A stretch of 64,000 nucleotides of DNA from Paraburkholderia xenovorans LB400 (GTDB lineage Bacteria; Pseudomonadota; Gammaproteobacteria; Burkholderiales; Burkholderiaceae): assembly GCF_000013645.1 (NCBI RefSeq), contig NC_007953.1:558001-622000 (forward strand), given 5' to 3'. Below, one piece after another: positions 62,243 to 64,000 of the stretch. Below the pieces are notes generated by a model. The model did no database searches. It saw only the letters and a program-made list of their open reading frames with translations, and was not told where the DNA came from. The stretch's first letter is position 1; each line of letters opens with the position of its first letter. The position numbers and the translations under genes are program-made.

Positions 62243-62566
62243 TCAGATTTGCGTGGCGGGCAGATGGACCACCAGCCCGTCGAGTTCGGCGCGCATCGTG
62301 AGCTGGCACGACAGGCGGCTATTGGCGCGGCGCGGCTCGGCGGTGCTGTCGAGCATCGCATCCTCCATTTCGTCCATGGACGGCAGCCTGGGCTGCCACG
62401 CCTCGTCGACGAAAACGTGGCAGGTGCAGCACTGGCATGCACCGCCGCAGTCCCCGCTGATTCCGCCGATGCCCCGTTCGAGCGCGATCTGCATGAGCGT
62501 GACACCGTCGGCCGCCTCGACTTCGGTCGTGACGCCATCGTGTGAGGTGAATGAAACTTTGGGCAT
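62243..62566 (-). CDS. [2Fe-2S] ferredoxin, adrenodoxin/putidaredoxin type
   Basis: A 107-residue ferredoxin with cluster ligands Cys40, Cys46, Cys49 and Cys87 (C-x5-C-x2-C-x37-C; DCGGACQCCTCHV). An extra Cys at 47 is unusual. It is the electron carrier expected for the P450 and perhaps the Rieske oxygenase. It lies between the CoA-transferase and acyl-CoA dehydrogenase on the minus strand, probably one operon, but its reductase is 22 kb away. Confidence 0.9.
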   Translation of the reverse strand: MPKVSFTSHDGVTTEVEAADGVTLMQIALERGIGGISGDCGGACQCCTCHVFVDEAWQPRLPSMDEMEDAMLDSTAEPRRANSRLSCQLTMRAELDGLVVHLPATQI

Positions 62567-62608
62567 GGGAGAGTCCTCTGTTGGGTTGCCGTTGAGCGAG
62601 CGGCATGG

Positions 62609-63733
62609 TCAAAGCGAGCGACCGATGATTTCCTTCATGATTTCCGAGGTACCGCCATAGATACGCGCGACGCGCGCATCCACCCACGCACGGCTGATCC
62701 GGTATTCGCTCATGAAGCCGTATCCGCCGTGCAATTGCAGCAGCTCGTCGAGCAGCTTGCCTTGCAGCTCGGAGCCCACCAGCTTGCACATCGCGCCGAC
62801 CTCGGCGGTCAGCTCTCCGCTCATGGCCTTGCCAAGGCAATCGTCGACGAACGCGCGCAGCATCGTGGCCTGTGCCTTGACCTCGGCGAGCTTGAAGCGT
62901 GTGTTCTGAAAGTCGAACAGCCGCTTGCCGAACACCTGACGATCACGTGTGTACCCGACGGTTTCGTCCAGCAGCGAGTCGATGGAGGCCGCCGCGCGAA
63001 TGCCGATGATCGTGCGCTCCCAGGCGAGCTGATGCGTCAGGTAGCGAAAGCCGTTGTTTTCCTCGCCGAGCCGGAATCCGGCCGGCACGCGGACGTTGTC
63101 GAAGAACAGCTCCGCCGTGTCCTGCCCCTTGAGCCCGATCTTCTCCAGCAGCTTTCCCCTGGAGAATCCGGGCATGTCTTCCTCGACACAGATCAGCGTC
63201 AGGTCCCTGGATTGCGGATCGAGCTTGGTCGCGGTCACGACGAGGCCGGCATTGCCACCGTTCGTGATGAAGGTCTTCTGGCCGTTGACGATGTAGTCGT
63301 TGCCCTCGCGCTGAGCGGTCGTTCGCATCGAACGCAGATCGCTGCCGATGCCGGGCTCGCTCATCGCGATTACGCCGACCAGCTCGCCCGCCGCCATGCG
63401 CGGCAACCACCGGCGCTTCTGCTCCTCGGTGCCGTAGGCGACGATGTAGGGCGCAACGATCTCCGAGTGCGTCGTGAATCCGACTGCCGTCGCATTGACG
63501 CGCGCCAGTTCCTCGATCATCACGGCCGAGTGGCCGAAGTCGCCGCCGCTGCCGCCATACTCCTCCGGGACGGTAGAGCAGAGCAGGCCGATTTCGCCGG
63601 CCTTGCGCCAGAGTTCCTTCGGCACGATGCCGGCGTGTTCCCATTCGTGCAGATGCGGGACGATTTCGTTTTCGATGAAACGACGCGCCTGCTGGCGGAA
63701 TAGTTCGTGATCTTCCCGGAATACGGTTCGCAT
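62609..63733 (-). CDS. Acyl-CoA dehydrogenase
   Basis: A 374-residue FAD-dependent acyl-CoA dehydrogenase. FAD and substrate motifs MSEPGIGSDL and NGQKTFITNGGNAG are present, as is the C-terminal YGGTSEIMKEIIGRSL. The C-terminal Glu of medium-chain enzymes is Gly here (YGGTSE), so the catalytic base is probably the Glu of QLAWERTI, the arrangement of isovaleryl-CoA and long-chain dehydrogenases. ATG 63733 gives MRTVFREDHELFRQ, the usual N-terminus. It starts the side-chain or ring beta-oxidation. Confidence 0.9.
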   Translation of the reverse strand: MRTVFREDHELFRQQARRFIENEIVPHLHEWEHAGIVPKELWRKAGEIGLLCSTVPEEYGGSGGDFGHSAVMIEELARVNATAVGFTTHSEIVAPYIVAYGTEEQKRRWLPRMAAGELVGVIAMSEPGIGSDLRSMRTTAQREGNDYIVNGQKTFITNGGNAGLVVTATKLDPQSRDLTLICVEEDMPGFSRGKLLEKIGLKGQDTAELFFDNVRVPAGFRLGEENNGFRYLTHQLAWERTIIGIRAAASIDSLLDETVGYTRDRQVFGKRLFDFQNTRFKLAEVKAQATMLRAFVDDCLGKAMSGELTAEVGAMCKLVGSELQGKLLDELLQLHGGYGFMSEYRISRAWVDARVARIYGGTSEIMKEIIGRSL

Positions 63734-63782
63734 GTCGGTTATCCTGCGATTCAGTCGGTCTCGTGTAAGGACGGAGCGCGTG

Positions 63783-64000
63783 CTAGCGGTCCGTGAATTG
63801 CGGCGCGCGCTTCTCAAGAAACGCGTTGACCGCTTCGAGGTGGTCATGCGTGTGATGCGCGAGGGCCTGATACGCCGCCGACATCTCCAGCAGCGAATCG
63901 AGGCGCATGTGCTGGCCTTCCCGCAGCAGGCGCTTGGTGAGCCGCAGCGCGTGCGACGCATTGCCGGCGATGCGCTGCGCGAGGCCCAGCGCATGCGTGA
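63783..64000 (-). CDS. Enoyl-CoA hydratase/isomerase family protein, partial
   Basis: The last 72 or so codons of a crotonase-family protein continue beyond the window edge. The C-terminal helices (GNASHALRLTKRLLREGQHM, LDSLLEMSAAYQALAHHTHD, AVNAFLEKRAPQFTDR) are typical of the family. It lies 49 bp upstream of the acyl-CoA dehydrogenase start on the same strand, consistent with a beta-oxidation operon running off the window. Confidence 0.8.
   Translation of the reverse strand, partial: THALGLAQRIAGNASHALRLTKRLLREGQHMRLDSLLEMSAAYQALAHHTHDHLEAVNAFLEKRAPQFTDR

Noticed and set aside
1..64000. CRISPR arrays, tRNA, rRNA or phage genes
   Set aside because: No regularly spaced repeats, no cloverleaf-like sequences and no phage structural or integrase genes were found on reading both strands.

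Overview
The window looks like a secondary replicon (second chromosome, chromid or megaplasmid) of a Burkholderiaceae bacterium, most likely Paraburkholderia, Burkholderia or Caballeronia. I infer this from high GC with GC-rich third codon positions, a Burkholderia-style porin, the stress gene set on the left, and an IS1182-type transposase scrap beside a KfrA-like plasmid protein scrap. No tRNA, rRNA or CRISPR array was seen.

1-19.3 kb is a stress and envelope region in visible decay. Intact genes are a TMEM175-type channel, a Crp/Fnr regulator, a soluble histidine kinase, an SPFH protein, phosphoglucomutase, a glutamate decarboxylase with its antiporter, a divergent Nramp transporter, a DUF1269 protein and two PRC-barrel proteins. 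Between them lie wrecks: a proton-ATPase/PPK2 chimera, two HicB-like pseudogenes, a CbpA-CbpM fusion by deletion, and two SYLF-lipoprotein loci (one a scrap, one with a homopolymer frameshift). An oriented 19-bp near-palindrome (consensus GGTMCGKCAVCGTACMGAC) occurs eight times. At most sites it is followed 17 bp later by a GCAYCRT-like box, and in six of eight a start codon lies about 116-139 bp downstream. I read it as one promoter type defining a local regulon.

19.5-38.4 kb is a lower-GC catabolic island: a LysR regulator, a CitE-like lyase, a five-gene branched-chain-amino-acid-type ABC importer, two sister crotonases, an NDP-forming acyl-CoA synthetase, a carboxymuconolactone-decarboxylase-like protein, a porin, a two-subunit CoA-transferase, a FAS1-like (MaoC) dehydratase and an amidohydrolase. 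Three near-identical promoters with one shared operator-like architecture precede the importer, the crotonase operon and the porin. An SDR and a thiolase inside the island have collapsed by internal deletion. The island ends at the transposase and KfrA scraps.

38.9-64 kb is an intact, very GC-rich catabolic region: Rieske oxygenase alpha and beta, cytochrome P450, ferredoxin, ferredoxin reductase, bacteriohemerythrin, two FAH-family hydrolases, a VOC protein, three SDRs, DUF2889, an SCP-x-type thiolase with a DUF35 partner, acyl-CoA ligase, an ACMSD-like amidohydrolase, 3-hydroxyacyl-CoA dehydrogenase, thiolase, an AhpD-like protein, a fused family III CoA-transferase, acyl-CoA dehydrogenase and a partial enoyl-CoA hydratase, with two TetR regulators and an MFS transporter. 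The combination CoA ligase + Rieske oxygenase + SCP-x thiolase + DUF35 has the logic of the ibuprofen ipfABDEF pathway (ring dioxygenation of an aryl-acyl-CoA, then retro-aldol loss of the acyl-CoA side chain), joined here to a P450 system and a beta-oxidation module. The substrate is unknown.
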